Positions 1 to 5,701 of a DNA stretch of 6,785 nucleotides are shown here, in pieces. The notes under the pieces were generated by a model. The model did not search any database. It was not told where the DNA came from and was given only the letters and a program-made list of their open reading frames with translations. The DNA is taken from contig CAMLOZ010000197.1 of the NCBI GenBank assembly GCA_946481625.1, forward strand, positions 1 through 6,785, in the 5' to 3' direction. The stretch comes from an uncultured Haloferula sp. (lineage in GTDB: Bacteria > Verrucomicrobiota > Verrucomicrobiae > Verrucomicrobiales > Akkermansiaceae). The position numbers and the translations under genes are program-made. Within the stretch, counting starts at the first letter, position 1. Each line of letters starts with the position of its first letter.

Positions 1-1178
1 ACCATGCCGTCGATGCCTTCTTCCAGTTCCACGAACGCACCGTAAGCGGTGAGGTTGCGGACCGGGCCCTTGATGGTGGCACCGATCGGGTAGCGGACTT
101 CGATTTCGTCCCAGGGATTCGGCTCGAGCTGGCGCACGCCGAGGGAGATCTTCTGCTCCTCGATGCTGATGCCGAGCACGACGGCCTCGATGACCTGGTC
201 GAGCTCGAGCACGTCGCTCGGGCGGGTGATGCGCTTGACCCAGGAAAGCTCGGACACGTGCACCAGACCTTCGACACCGCGCTCGAGTTCGATGAACGCG
301 CCGTAAGGCAGGAGCTTGGTGACCTTGCCCTTGACCTGCGAACCGATCGGGAACTTCCGCTCGATGTCCTCCCAGGGATTGTCGGACATCTGCTTCAGGC
401 CGAGCGACACGCGCTCCTTCTCGCGGTCCACGTCCAGGATGACCACGTCCACCGGCTGGCCGATGACGAGCATCTCGGAGGGGTGGTTGATCCGGCCCCA
501 CGACATGTCGGTGATGTGAAGCAGGCCGTCCATGCCCTGCAAGTCCACGAACGCACCGAAGTCCGTGATGTTCTTGACCGCGCCGGTGACCTTGTCGCCC
601 ACCTTGACGGTGCGCAGGAATTGCTGGCGCAGCTCGGCACGCTCGGCCTCGATGACCTCGCGGCGGGAAAGCACGATGTTCTTCCGCTCGTCGTTGACCT
701 TGACGATCTTGAACTCGTAGATGTTGCCGACGTACTCGTTGAGATCCTTCGGCGGGATGATGTCCACCTGCGAACCTGGCAGGAAGGCTTCGACGCCGAC
801 ATTGACGGTGAGACCGCCCTTGACGACCGACTTGACCTTGCCGCGAACGAGGCCGCCGTCTTGGAACACCTTGACGATCTTTTCCCAGTTCTGCTTGTGA
901 GCAGCCTTTTCCTTCGAGAGGACAACCATGCCCTCGTCGTTCTCAAGCTTTTCGAGAAGCACTTCGACTTCATCGCCGACTTCGATTTCTTCATCCTCGA
1001 ACTCGTTCGACGGGATGGCGCCCTCGGACTTGTAGCCGATATCGACGAGGACGACTTGCGGGCGGATCTCGATGATCGTGCCCTTCACGATGGTTCCTTC
1101 GCGGAACTCGCGGAACTTGGAATCGATCAGATCGGCAAGTTCCTGGTTGGTTTGGGATTCAAGCACTGCGGTGCTCAT
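1..1178 (-). CDS. rpsA: 30S ribosomal protein S1 (3' end outside window)
   Basis: Ribosomal protein S1 binds mRNA on the 30S subunit and helps initiation, especially on structured or SD-poor messages. The frame is open from ATG at 1178 (MSTAVLESQTNQ...) to the left edge, giving 392 codons; full-length S1 is usually about 550-570 residues, so the last one or two repeats are missing. Successive S1 (OB-fold) repeats are visible. Repeat 1 is at about residues 25-95 and repeat 2 (GGLVRGKVKSVVKGGLTVNV) at about 105-175. Repeat 3, at about 193-263, carries the hallmark ITDFGAFVDL near residue 204. Repeat 4 (VKGKVTKLLPYGAFIELERG) is at about 278-350, and repeat 5 begins near 360 and is cut (TAYGAFVELEEGIDGM). 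Repeats 1 and 2 are the divergent, ribosome-binding type; 3-5 are the canonical RNA-binding type. There is no clear Shine-Dalgarno sequence before the start, and a small hairpin occupies that position. It is transcribed divergently from hisG. The identification is very secure. Confidence 0.97.
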   Translation of the reverse strand, partial: MSTAVLESQTNQELADLIDSKFREFREGTIVKGTIIEIRPQVVLVDIGYKSEGAIPSNEFEDEEIEVGDEVEVLLEKLENDEGMVVLSKEKAAHKQNWEKIVKVFQDGGLVRGKVKSVVKGGLTVNVGVEAFLPGSQVDIIPPKDLNEYVGNIYEFKIVKVNDERKNIVLSRREVIEAERAELRQQFLRTVKVGDKVTGAVKNITDFGAFVDLQGMDGLLHITDMSWGRINHPSEMLVIGQPVDVVILDVDREKERVSLGLKQMSDNPWEDIERKFPIGSQVKGKVTKLLPYGAFIELERGVEGLVHVSELSWVKRITRPSDVLELDQVIEAVVLGISIEEQKISLGVRQLEPNPWDEIEVRYPIGATIKGPVRNLTAYGAFVELEEGIDGM

Positions 1179-1514
1179 GTTCTTAACGGGGTTAAGGTTA
1201 GGTTGGTTTGGTTTCGCTTTTCCTTCCGGCAATTGCCCCGATGGAAGAACCGGCGAGCCACGGGGCTCCGACTGCCCGCCGGTGTTTTGAAAGTTGAAAC
1301 GGGGCGGCGAAACTAGGCCCCCAGACCCCGTTGGCAAGCCGAAAATCTTGAGATTTCAGGGACTTCTGCGCGCCGGGAACGGGCTCCCGGCAGGGCAAAC
1401 CCCCTTGCGGCCCGAATCCGGCGCTTTTTCAAATTCCGGGTCCGGAGAGTGCCGTCTGCCAAAAACTTCCCTTGCCTCCCGGCGTCGCCCCCGCTATCCC
1501 CGCCGCCCGCCGCG
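1179..1514. other. Divergent rpsA/hisG intergenic spacer
   Basis: This 336-base gap must hold the promoters for two divergent genes and has no convincing gene of its own. The best promoter-like pair for rpsA on the minus strand is TTGCCA (1337-1332) and TAGTTT (1315-1310) with a 16-base spacer; the -35 matches consensus at 5 of 6 positions but the -10 at only 3 of 6, so it is weak. I could not pick a hisG promoter. Structure present: a tandem TTGAAAG/TTGAAAC at 1287-1300, a dyad AAATCT-TG-AGATTT at 1343-1356, and a GC-rich 7-bp hairpin (GCCGGGA/TCCCGGC, 6-base loop) at 1372-1391. The last could fold in a hisG leader. No histidine-rich leader peptide or T-box was found. Confidence 0.5.
1182..1196 (-). 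promoter_or_regulatory. Small hairpin directly before the rpsA start codon
   Basis: Read on the minus strand, the bases before ATG are CTTAAC-CCC-GTTAAG-AAC-ATG. This is a perfect 6-bp inverted repeat with a 3-base loop, ending three bases before the start codon, exactly where a Shine-Dalgarno sequence would lie. Upstream of it the leader is C/A-rich with runs of CCAA, CCTAA and CCTTAA, hence unlikely to be structured. The stem is AU-rich and probably weak. S1 is known to control its own translation in E. coli, so a translational control role is conceivable, but that is inference. The dyad itself is plain in the sequence; its function is not shown. Confidence 0.35.
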
Positions 1515-2402
1515 ATGCCGGAGACCTCAGAAAAGACACTCAAACTGGCCATTCCCAAGGGTTCCTTGGAGGGTCCGACCCTCGACCTTCTCGCGAAGGC
1601 CGGATACGAGGTCTATGTCTCCTCCCGCGGCCTCCGCCCGACCTCGAACGACTCCGAACTGGATCTGTATCTGATTCGTGCTCAAGAAGTTGCGCGTTAC
1701 ATTGACCAGGGCTTTATCGATTGCGGCATCACCGGCTTCGACTGGGCCAGCGAGTTCGACGGCAGCCTCGTGGACCTCGCCGAGCTTCCCTTCTCCCGCG
1801 CCTCCGCCATGCCCACACGCTGGGTGCTGGTGGTTCCCGAAAATTCCCCGGTCCGTGTCCCGGAAGACCTTCAGGGCAAACGAATTGCAACCGAAGGAGT
1901 GGCGATCACCGAACGCTACCTGAAGTCGAAAGGCATCGAAGCCGAGGTCGAGTTCTCCTGGGGGGCCACCGAAGTCAAAGTCCCCGACCTCGTTGACGCC
2001 ATCGTGGACGTCACCGAGACCGGCTCCTCGATCAAGGCGAACAAGCTCCGGATCGTCGATACTCTGTTAACCTCGTTCCCGCACTTCTACGCGAACCAAG
2101 CTGCCGCCACGGACCCGTGGAAACGCCAGAAAATGGAGCGCCTCGTCCTGCTCCTGAAGGCCGCCCTCGAAGCCCGCGACAAGGTGGGCTTGAAAATGAA
2201 TCTCCCCGCGGACAAGTTGTCCGCCCTGCTGGACAAGCTCCCCGCGATGCGCCGGCCGACCGTTTCCCACCTCTCGGAAGAGGGCTGGGTCGCCGTCGAG
2301 ACCGTCATCGACGAAAAAGTCGTCCGCGACATCATCCCGACGCTCAAGGAACTCGGTGCCGAAGGCATCATCGAGTATCCCCTCAACAAGATCGTCGCCT
2401 GA
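1515..2402 (+). CDS. hisG: ATP phosphoribosyltransferase, long form
   Basis: HisG condenses ATP and PRPP to phosphoribosyl-ATP, the first and feedback-controlled step of histidine synthesis in the cytoplasm. The 295-residue product begins MPETSEKTLKLAIPKGSLEG, where LAIPKGSL is the usual HisG N-terminus. The two-lobed catalytic domain covers about residues 8-205. The PRPP-binding region with DAIVDVTETGSS at 161-172, followed by IKANKLRIVDT, is the HisG signature stretch. Residues about 210-295 form the extra C-terminal ACT-like regulatory domain, ending in LKELGAEGIIEYPLNKIVA, typical of the histidine-binding module. This marks the long, homohexameric class that works without HisZ. The frame extends upstream to a GTG at 1449, but those 22 residues are Pro/Ala-rich and precede the conserved start, so ATG 1515 is preferred. 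Neither start has a convincing SD. No other his genes are adjacent; the partner downstream is a ribosome-type small protein. Confidence 0.95.
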   Translation: MPETSEKTLKLAIPKGSLEGPTLDLLAKAGYEVYVSSRGLRPTSNDSELDLYLIRAQEVARYIDQGFIDCGITGFDWASEFDGSLVDLAELPFSRASAMPTRWVLVVPENSPVRVPEDLQGKRIATEGVAITERYLKSKGIEAEVEFSWGATEVKVPDLVDAIVDVTETGSSIKANKLRIVDTLLTSFPHFYANQAAATDPWKRQKMERLVLLLKAALEARDKVGLKMNLPADKLSALLDKLPAMRRPTVSHLSEEGWVAVETVIDEKVVRDIIPTLKELGAEGIIEYPLNKIVA

Positions 2403-2442
2403 ACCGATCCTTTCCTATCCAACCGTAACCCCAAGCACCACC

Positions 2443-2547
2443 ATGGGCTCGCTGAAGAAACGCCGTAAGACGAAGATCAACAAGCACAAGCGCAAGAAGC
2501 GCATGAAGCAGAACCGCCACAAGAAGCGGCTCCGCTACAAGTCCTAA
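2443..2547 (+). CDS. AURKAIP1/COX24-domain small basic protein (bS22/mS38-like)
   Basis: This 34-residue protein begins MGSLKKRRKTKINKHKRKKR and contains 12 Lys and 7 Arg, with no acidic residue. The pattern M-G-S-(x)-K-K-R-R-K, then K-x-x-K-H-K-x-K-K/R and a closing R-H-K-K-R, is that of the AURKAIP1/COX24 domain (Pfam PF08213). In mycobacteria that family is ribosomal protein bS22, and in mitochondria mS38, which sits near the decoding centre of the small subunit. Assignment rests on recalled family patterns, not a search. The start at ATG 2443 gives the conserved MGS N-terminus. Starting at 2356 in the same frame would add 29 residues overlapping hisG out of frame and is unlikely. The gene lies 40 bases after hisG, has no SD (the bases before ATG are CA-rich), and is followed by a terminator-like hairpin, so it probably ends the hisG transcript. 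Confidence 0.85.
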   Translation: MGSLKKRRKTKINKHKRKKRMKQNRHKKRLRYKS

Positions 2548-2564
2548 CCTCACGGCTAGCGCGC

Positions 2565-2581
2565 CACGGGCCTGACCCGTG
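2565..2581 (+). repeat. Short inverted repeat after the small basic protein gene
   Basis: CACGGG (2565-2570) and CCCGTG (2576-2581) form a 6-bp stem around the 5-base loop CCTGA, starting 18 bases after the stop codon. It is not followed by a T-run (the next bases are CTTGATGAAATTC), so alone it is a poor intrinsic terminator. It may act as an upstream stem protecting the 3' end, together with the stronger hairpin at 2602-2629. Confidence 0.4.
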
Positions 2582-2601
2582 CTTGATGAAATTCTTCCCG
2601 A

Positions 2602-2633
2602 CAGGGATCCGGTTCACGCCGGATCCCTGGTTT
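2602..2633 (+). terminator. Terminator-like hairpin ending the hisG unit
   Basis: CAGGGATCCGG (2602-2612) pairs perfectly with CCGGATCCCTG (2619-2629) over 11 bp, with the 6-base loop TTCACG. It is followed by G and only three T residues (2631-2633), so the U-tract is weak for a classical Rho-independent terminator. The stem is by far the strongest simple hairpin in the window outside the repeat at 5563-5696. It sits 54 bases after the small basic protein gene and 74 bases before the next coding region, the right place to end the hisG transcript. Confidence 0.55.
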
Positions 2634-2706
2634 CGCGTACGGCGGGCAGCGCCGGAAACGGACGATCTTTCCCCAAGAAAATCGCCGGTTCCACGCTTCA
2701 ACCCGC

Positions 2707-3858
2707 GTGAATACGAAGCAAGAAGATGGCGAAGAGCGTGACACCGGGAGGCCCGCCCCGGTGGGGGGGCGGGAACCGGAGGCCGCGTTCCACCGCTACT
2801 GGCGGAAAATCGGCGGCGGCTCCCTGACAGTGGCGATCCTCCTTCATGGGATCCTCCTGGTGGTAGGTGCCATGATCGTCTTCAGGACGATCCGCGAACC
2901 CGAAAAGACGGTGGACTTCATCCCCGGCAGCAAGGGCGGCGGAGGTGGCGGGGGCGAGATGCAGCAGCGCGCCGAACGCCTCGCGAGGGCCACCCCGGCG
3001 CAATCCGTCCGCCGGGTCTTTGCGGAAGGCACCGTCTCTTCCATCACCATGCCGGACCCCGGCGATAGCTTCGGCGAGATGGCTTCCCTAGGCTCGCTTT
3101 CCGGCGGCGGCAGCGGATTCGGTCGCGGCGGCGGAAATGGCAATGGCGTCGGGCCCGGCAGCGGACCCGGCACCGGGATGGGTGGCCTCGGCGGCGGGAC
3201 GGTCTTCTTCAACCAGGAGATCAAGGCCAACCGCGTCGCCTATGTCATCGACTTCTCCCTCTCCATGTCCGGCAAGCGCGAGAAACTCATGCGCAAGGAG
3301 TTGGAAAAATCCGTCCGCCAGCTCTCCCCGCTGATGCACTTCCAACTCATCTTCTTCTCCGGTCCGGTCTGGATTGCCGGCGACCGGGTCGAGATGAACA
3401 TCGGCAATACCGAGGCCGTCGTCACCCACGGCGACACCGAGTACAAGTGGGAGCGCGGCAGCACCGCGGGGAGCTGGGAACACAAGGGCAGGAAGCCCTC
3501 CGCCGAATGGCTCGCCGCCGGCCCGGTCGAAATCGAGAGCGCCGCCGTCCAGATCCGGGAAACCCACCTCGAATACGGCACCCACTGGGTTTCTCCCCTG
3601 GAGATCGCCCTTGAGATGACACCGCCGCCCGACGTGATCTTCTTCATGACCGACGGCGCTTCCCCCGGCACCACCGAGCGCGATATCGAGCGGCTCGGCA
3701 GCCGCGCCCGCGCGAAAAAAACCGTGATCAACACCATGGCCCTCATGGAGCCGGAAGCGGAGGACGGCATGAAGGAACTCGCCCGCCGCAGCAAGGGACG
3801 CTTCACGGTGATCGATGCCAGCGGCACCGCGCGCGAGGTCCCGCTCGATAAGAAGTGA
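2707..3858 (+). CDS. Membrane-anchored von Willebrand factor A domain protein
   Basis: This 383-residue product has a polar N-terminal stretch (1-38), then one strongly hydrophobic segment at about 39-59 (SLTVAILLHGILLVVGAMIVF) that should anchor it in the inner membrane. A hinge with seven consecutive Gly at 77-83 and a Gly-rich linker at about 129-164 follow. The VWA domain runs from about 170 to the end. Its metal-dependent adhesion site is intact: D182-F-S184-L-S186, probably T292 in YGTHW, and D316 in FFMTDG. The Asp182-Thr292 distance is long, which suggests an insertion around 226-275 carrying NIGNTEAVVTHGDTEYKW. VWA domains bind protein partners through a divalent metal; the partner here is unknown. 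The start is GTG at 2707 with no clear SD; no later start would keep the membrane segment. The unknown anchored protein lies 49 bases downstream, probably co-transcribed. Confidence 0.85.
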   Translation: MNTKQEDGEERDTGRPAPVGGREPEAAFHRYWRKIGGGSLTVAILLHGILLVVGAMIVFRTIREPEKTVDFIPGSKGGGGGGGEMQQRAERLARATPAQSVRRVFAEGTVSSITMPDPGDSFGEMASLGSLSGGGSGFGRGGGNGNGVGPGSGPGTGMGGLGGGTVFFNQEIKANRVAYVIDFSLSMSGKREKLMRKELEKSVRQLSPLMHFQLIFFSGPVWIAGDRVEMNIGNTEAVVTHGDTEYKWERGSTAGSWEHKGRKPSAEWLAAGPVEIESAAVQIRETHLEYGTHWVSPLEIALEMTPPPDVIFFMTDGASPGTTERDIERLGSRARAKKTVINTMALMEPEAEDGMKELARRSKGRFTVIDASGTAREVPLDKK

Positions 3859-3907
3859 GTCCCGTCCTCCCGTTGACTTCGCCGCCCGTCCGCCTCAGCT
3901 TCGCCGC

Positions 3908-4531
3908 GTGGACACGATCAAGATCCTGCTCGGCCTGGTCGCGGCGCTCCTCGTCGGAGCGCTCGTCCACACGTGGAAGGACTTCAAGGTCGCACGCGCC
4001 AACGAGCCGAAGGAAAAGCTCGACCAGGTGCGCCTCGAAATCGCGATGATCCACCAGACCCGGGCTCAGATGAAGGCAGACCGTGACCGCATCACCGGCA
4101 TCACCCCACCGCCCGCCCTCGCCGAGCCCTCCGCTGTCTCCACCGATACCTCGGGCGTTGACCTCGCGGCCATCGATGCCGCCTCTTCACTCGGGGATGG
4201 CTCCGCGGAGGAACTCCCCACACCTTCCCCCGATCCCGCCCCCGCCGCGCCGCTGGATCGTGCCGCCCGCATCGCCGCCGCCCCGGTGGTCGCGAAGATC
4301 GTGGAGTGGGTCGATGACCCCGCGATCGGACAATTCGCCACCCTCGATGTCATCGATCCCAAGCTCACCCCGGGCACCGTGGTGGCGATCCGCCGCAACA
4401 ACGGCATTCTCGGACGTCTGAAAATCGAGCAGATCACCGCCGAGGGGACCCTCGCAAATCCCGTGACTGTCTTCCAGGAGCTCAAGCCGCAAAAGGGCGA
4501 CCTGCTCATCATCGAGCCGCCCGCGGAGTAG
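3908..4531 (+). CDS. Hypothetical signal-anchored protein with coiled coil and C-terminal beta domain
   Basis: I do not recognise a named family. The 207-residue product opens with a hydrophobic segment at about 4-22 (IKILLGLVAALLVGALVHTW), a likely uncleaved anchor. A charged helical stretch at about 33-62, possibly a short coiled coil, is followed by a Pro/Ala/Ser/Asp-rich disordered linker at about 66-125 and a compact beta-rich domain at about 127-204. The segment LTPGTVVAIRRNNGILGRLKI and the closing QKGDLLIIEP follow a pattern of Gly turn, strand, Gly turn, strand. It recalls the small barrel-like C-terminal modules of FlgT-type envelope proteins, but only in style. GTG at 3908 is chosen because it begins just before the anchor; the open frame extends back into the VWA gene with Arg/Pro-rich sequence unlike a real N-terminus. 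The 3' end overlaps the convergent dus gene by 23 bases. Confidence 0.7.
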   Translation: MDTIKILLGLVAALLVGALVHTWKDFKVARANEPKEKLDQVRLEIAMIHQTRAQMKADRDRITGITPPPALAEPSAVSTDTSGVDLAAIDAASSLGDGSAEELPTPSPDPAPAAPLDRAARIAAAPVVAKIVEWVDDPAIGQFATLDVIDPKLTPGTVVAIRRNNGILGRLKIEQITAEGTLANPVTVFQELKPQKGDLLIIEPPAE

Positions 4532-5555
4532 CCAGCAGCTCGCCGAAGCCGCAGAACACGCGCGAGTCCTCTTGGGGCGCCACCGGCACCGGATCGTCCC
4601 GGTCCAGATGACCGCGGCAGGCCGAATGAAAGTCCTCCGGTGTCTTCGCCCGGCGGATTCGGAATTCGAAATCCGGATCGTGCCCCTGCGTCACGAATAC
4701 CATCGTCTTCTTCATCCGCTGCACGTGGCCGACCGGATCGAAGTTCTCCGTGAAGGCGGCGAGCTCGTCGTAGAGGCGCGTCACGTATTCTAGCAGATCA
4801 CGGCAGGCGGGGATCCCGACGGCCTCTCCGGCGAAGGCGGACCTCAGTTGGGAAAACAGCCACGGATTCCGGATTGCTCCGCGGCCTACCATTAAACCTG
4901 CCGCGCCGGACTGCTCGAGATAGGCGAGGCCCGTCGCGACATCCACCACGTTGCCGTTCGCGATCACGGGACACGGCAACGCATCCACCGCCATCCTCAC
5001 GCAGTCCGGATGCACCGGCGTGCTGTAGCGCTCTTCCACCGTGCGGCCGTGGATCACCAGCGCGTCGATCGCATGCCTGCGGAAGATTTCTAACAGCCCG
5101 GGGAATTCCGCGTGATCGTGGTAGCCGATCCGCGTCTTCACCGTGAAGCGTGTCGGCACCGCATCGCGTAGCGCACCCAGGATCATGTCCACCTTCGGCA
5201 GGTTCCGCAGCAAGCCGCCTCCGGCCTCCTTTTTGCACACCACCGGTGCCGGACAGCCCAGGTTCAGATCGATCCCCGCCACCCCATGTTCCAGCAGCGC
5301 CTTCGCCGTCTTCACCAGCGCCGGGATGTCCTGCCCGATCATCTGCGCGAAGATCGGCATGCCCGTCGGGTTCTCGTCGATCGAGCGCAGCACCCACGCG
5401 CTCGGCCGCGAATCGTTGTGCACGCGGAAGTACTCCGTCACGTACACGTCCGCCCCGCCGTACGGATGGATTACCCGAAGGAAGGGCAAATCCGTCACGT
5501 CCTGCATCGGCGCCAGGTACAGCACCGGTCGGCCGGATGGGTAGAGCGGGGTCAT
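4509..5555 (-). CDS. dus: tRNA-dihydrouridine synthase
   Basis: Dus enzymes use FMN and NADPH to reduce specific uridines in the tRNA D-loop and elsewhere to dihydrouridine. The 348-residue product begins MTPLYPSGRPVLYLAPMQDV. Its TIM barrel shows the FMN loop LAPMQDVTDLPF at 14-25, the Dus signature IDLNLGCPAPVVCKKEAGGG at 95-114 with catalytic Cys101, TVKTRIG with Lys140, IHGRT with His169, IANGNV at 198-203, and the phosphate loop MVGRGAIRNPWLF at 222-234. The C-terminal part (about 255-348) is the helical tRNA-binding region. The signature ends Gly-Gly where Gly-Ser/Ala/Cys is more common. I cannot say which of DusA/B/C it matches. ATG at 5555 is chosen; an in-frame GTG at 5597 would lie inside the fold-back repeat. 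There is no visible SD. The 3' end overlaps the convergent gene ending at 4531. Confidence 0.94.
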   Translation of the reverse strand: MTPLYPSGRPVLYLAPMQDVTDLPFLRVIHPYGGADVYVTEYFRVHNDSRPSAWVLRSIDENPTGMPIFAQMIGQDIPALVKTAKALLEHGVAGIDLNLGCPAPVVCKKEAGGGLLRNLPKVDMILGALRDAVPTRFTVKTRIGYHDHAEFPGLLEIFRRHAIDALVIHGRTVEERYSTPVHPDCVRMAVDALPCPVIANGNVVDVATGLAYLEQSGAAGLMVGRGAIRNPWLFSQLRSAFAGEAVGIPACRDLLEYVTRLYDELAAFTENFDPVGHVQRMKKTMVFVTQGHDPDFEFRIRRAKTPEDFHSACRGHLDRDDPVPVAPQEDSRVFCGFGELLATPRAAR

Positions 5556-5562
5556 CACATTA

Positions 5563-5696
5563 AAATGGCGAATGCAGGATCTTCGAATGACGGACACCGC
5601 ACGGGAGCACGAGGGAAAAGAGTGTGGCGAGCTTGGACCCCCATCCTCCCTTCATCACACTCCATTCGGAATTCGGAAATTCTGAATTCGTCATTT
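5563..5696. repeat. 134-bp fold-back (MITE-like) intergenic repeat
   Basis: The ends are inverted repeats of each other. Bases 5563-5588 (starting AAATGGCGAATGCAGGATCT) pair with 5671-5696 (ending TGAATTCGTCATTT) over 26 positions, 21 of them Watson-Crick, plus three G-T positions that could pair in the plus-strand RNA. Inside lies a second perfect 7-bp inverted repeat, GAGTGTG (5620-5626) and CACACTC (5656-5662). The arms are rich in GAAT/ATTC units and hold two GAATTC sites (5669-5674 and 5684-5689). The element fills nearly all of the reductase-dus gap, ending five bases from the reductase stop and seven bases from the dus start. GAATTCNGAATT-type arrays recur, from memory, between genes of Planctomycetes and Verrucomicrobia. 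No transposase and no convincing target-site duplication are visible. Confidence 0.65.
5616..5662 (-). terminator. Possible terminator inside the fold-back repeat
   Basis: In the minus direction GAGTGTG (5662-5656) and CACACTC (5626-5620) form a 7-bp stem directly followed by TTTT (5619-5616). The loop is long at 29 bases, with only weak inner pairing, so efficiency is doubtful. It lies 40 bases after the reductase stop codon and could end the sulP-reductase transcript before dus. If it works, dus needs a promoter within about 60 bases upstream of its start, and I see none that is clear. Confidence 0.3.
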
Positions 5697-5701
5697 GCTC
5701 C

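Noticed and set aside
258..1316. 352-codon open frame on the plus strand
   Set aside because: It runs antisense to rpsA, whose S1 repeats are unmistakable. Its Asp/Leu/Val/His-rich product is the usual mirror of a GC-rich gene.
1449..1514. Upstream GTG start extending HisG by 22 residues
   Set aside because: The added residues are Pro/Ala-rich and unlike HisG N-termini; the conserved LAIPKGSL begins just after ATG 1515.
2356..2442. N-terminal extension of the small basic protein to 63 residues
   Set aside because: It overlaps the 3' end of hisG in another frame; the conserved MGS start is at 2443.
2930..3195. Gly-rich repetitive coding stretch as a tandem DNA repeat or CRISPR-like array
   Set aside because: It is low-complexity Gly codons within the VWA linker; there are no regular repeat units or spacers.
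5556..5597. GTG start at 5597 for Dus
   Set aside because: It would put coding sequence inside the inverted-repeat arm; the ATG at 5555 gives a normal-looking Dus N-terminus.
5560..5655. 31-codon minus-strand frame MKGGWGSKLATLFSLVLPCG... with GGAG four bases before its ATG
   Set aside because: It lies wholly within the fold-back repeat and ends in its arm, so it is most simply a by-product of the repeat; a small hydrophobic peptide cannot be excluded without conservation data.
5556..5701. Target-site duplication flanking the fold-back element
   Set aside because: The flanks (CATTA on the left, GCTCC on the right) do not match, so transposition is not directly shown.
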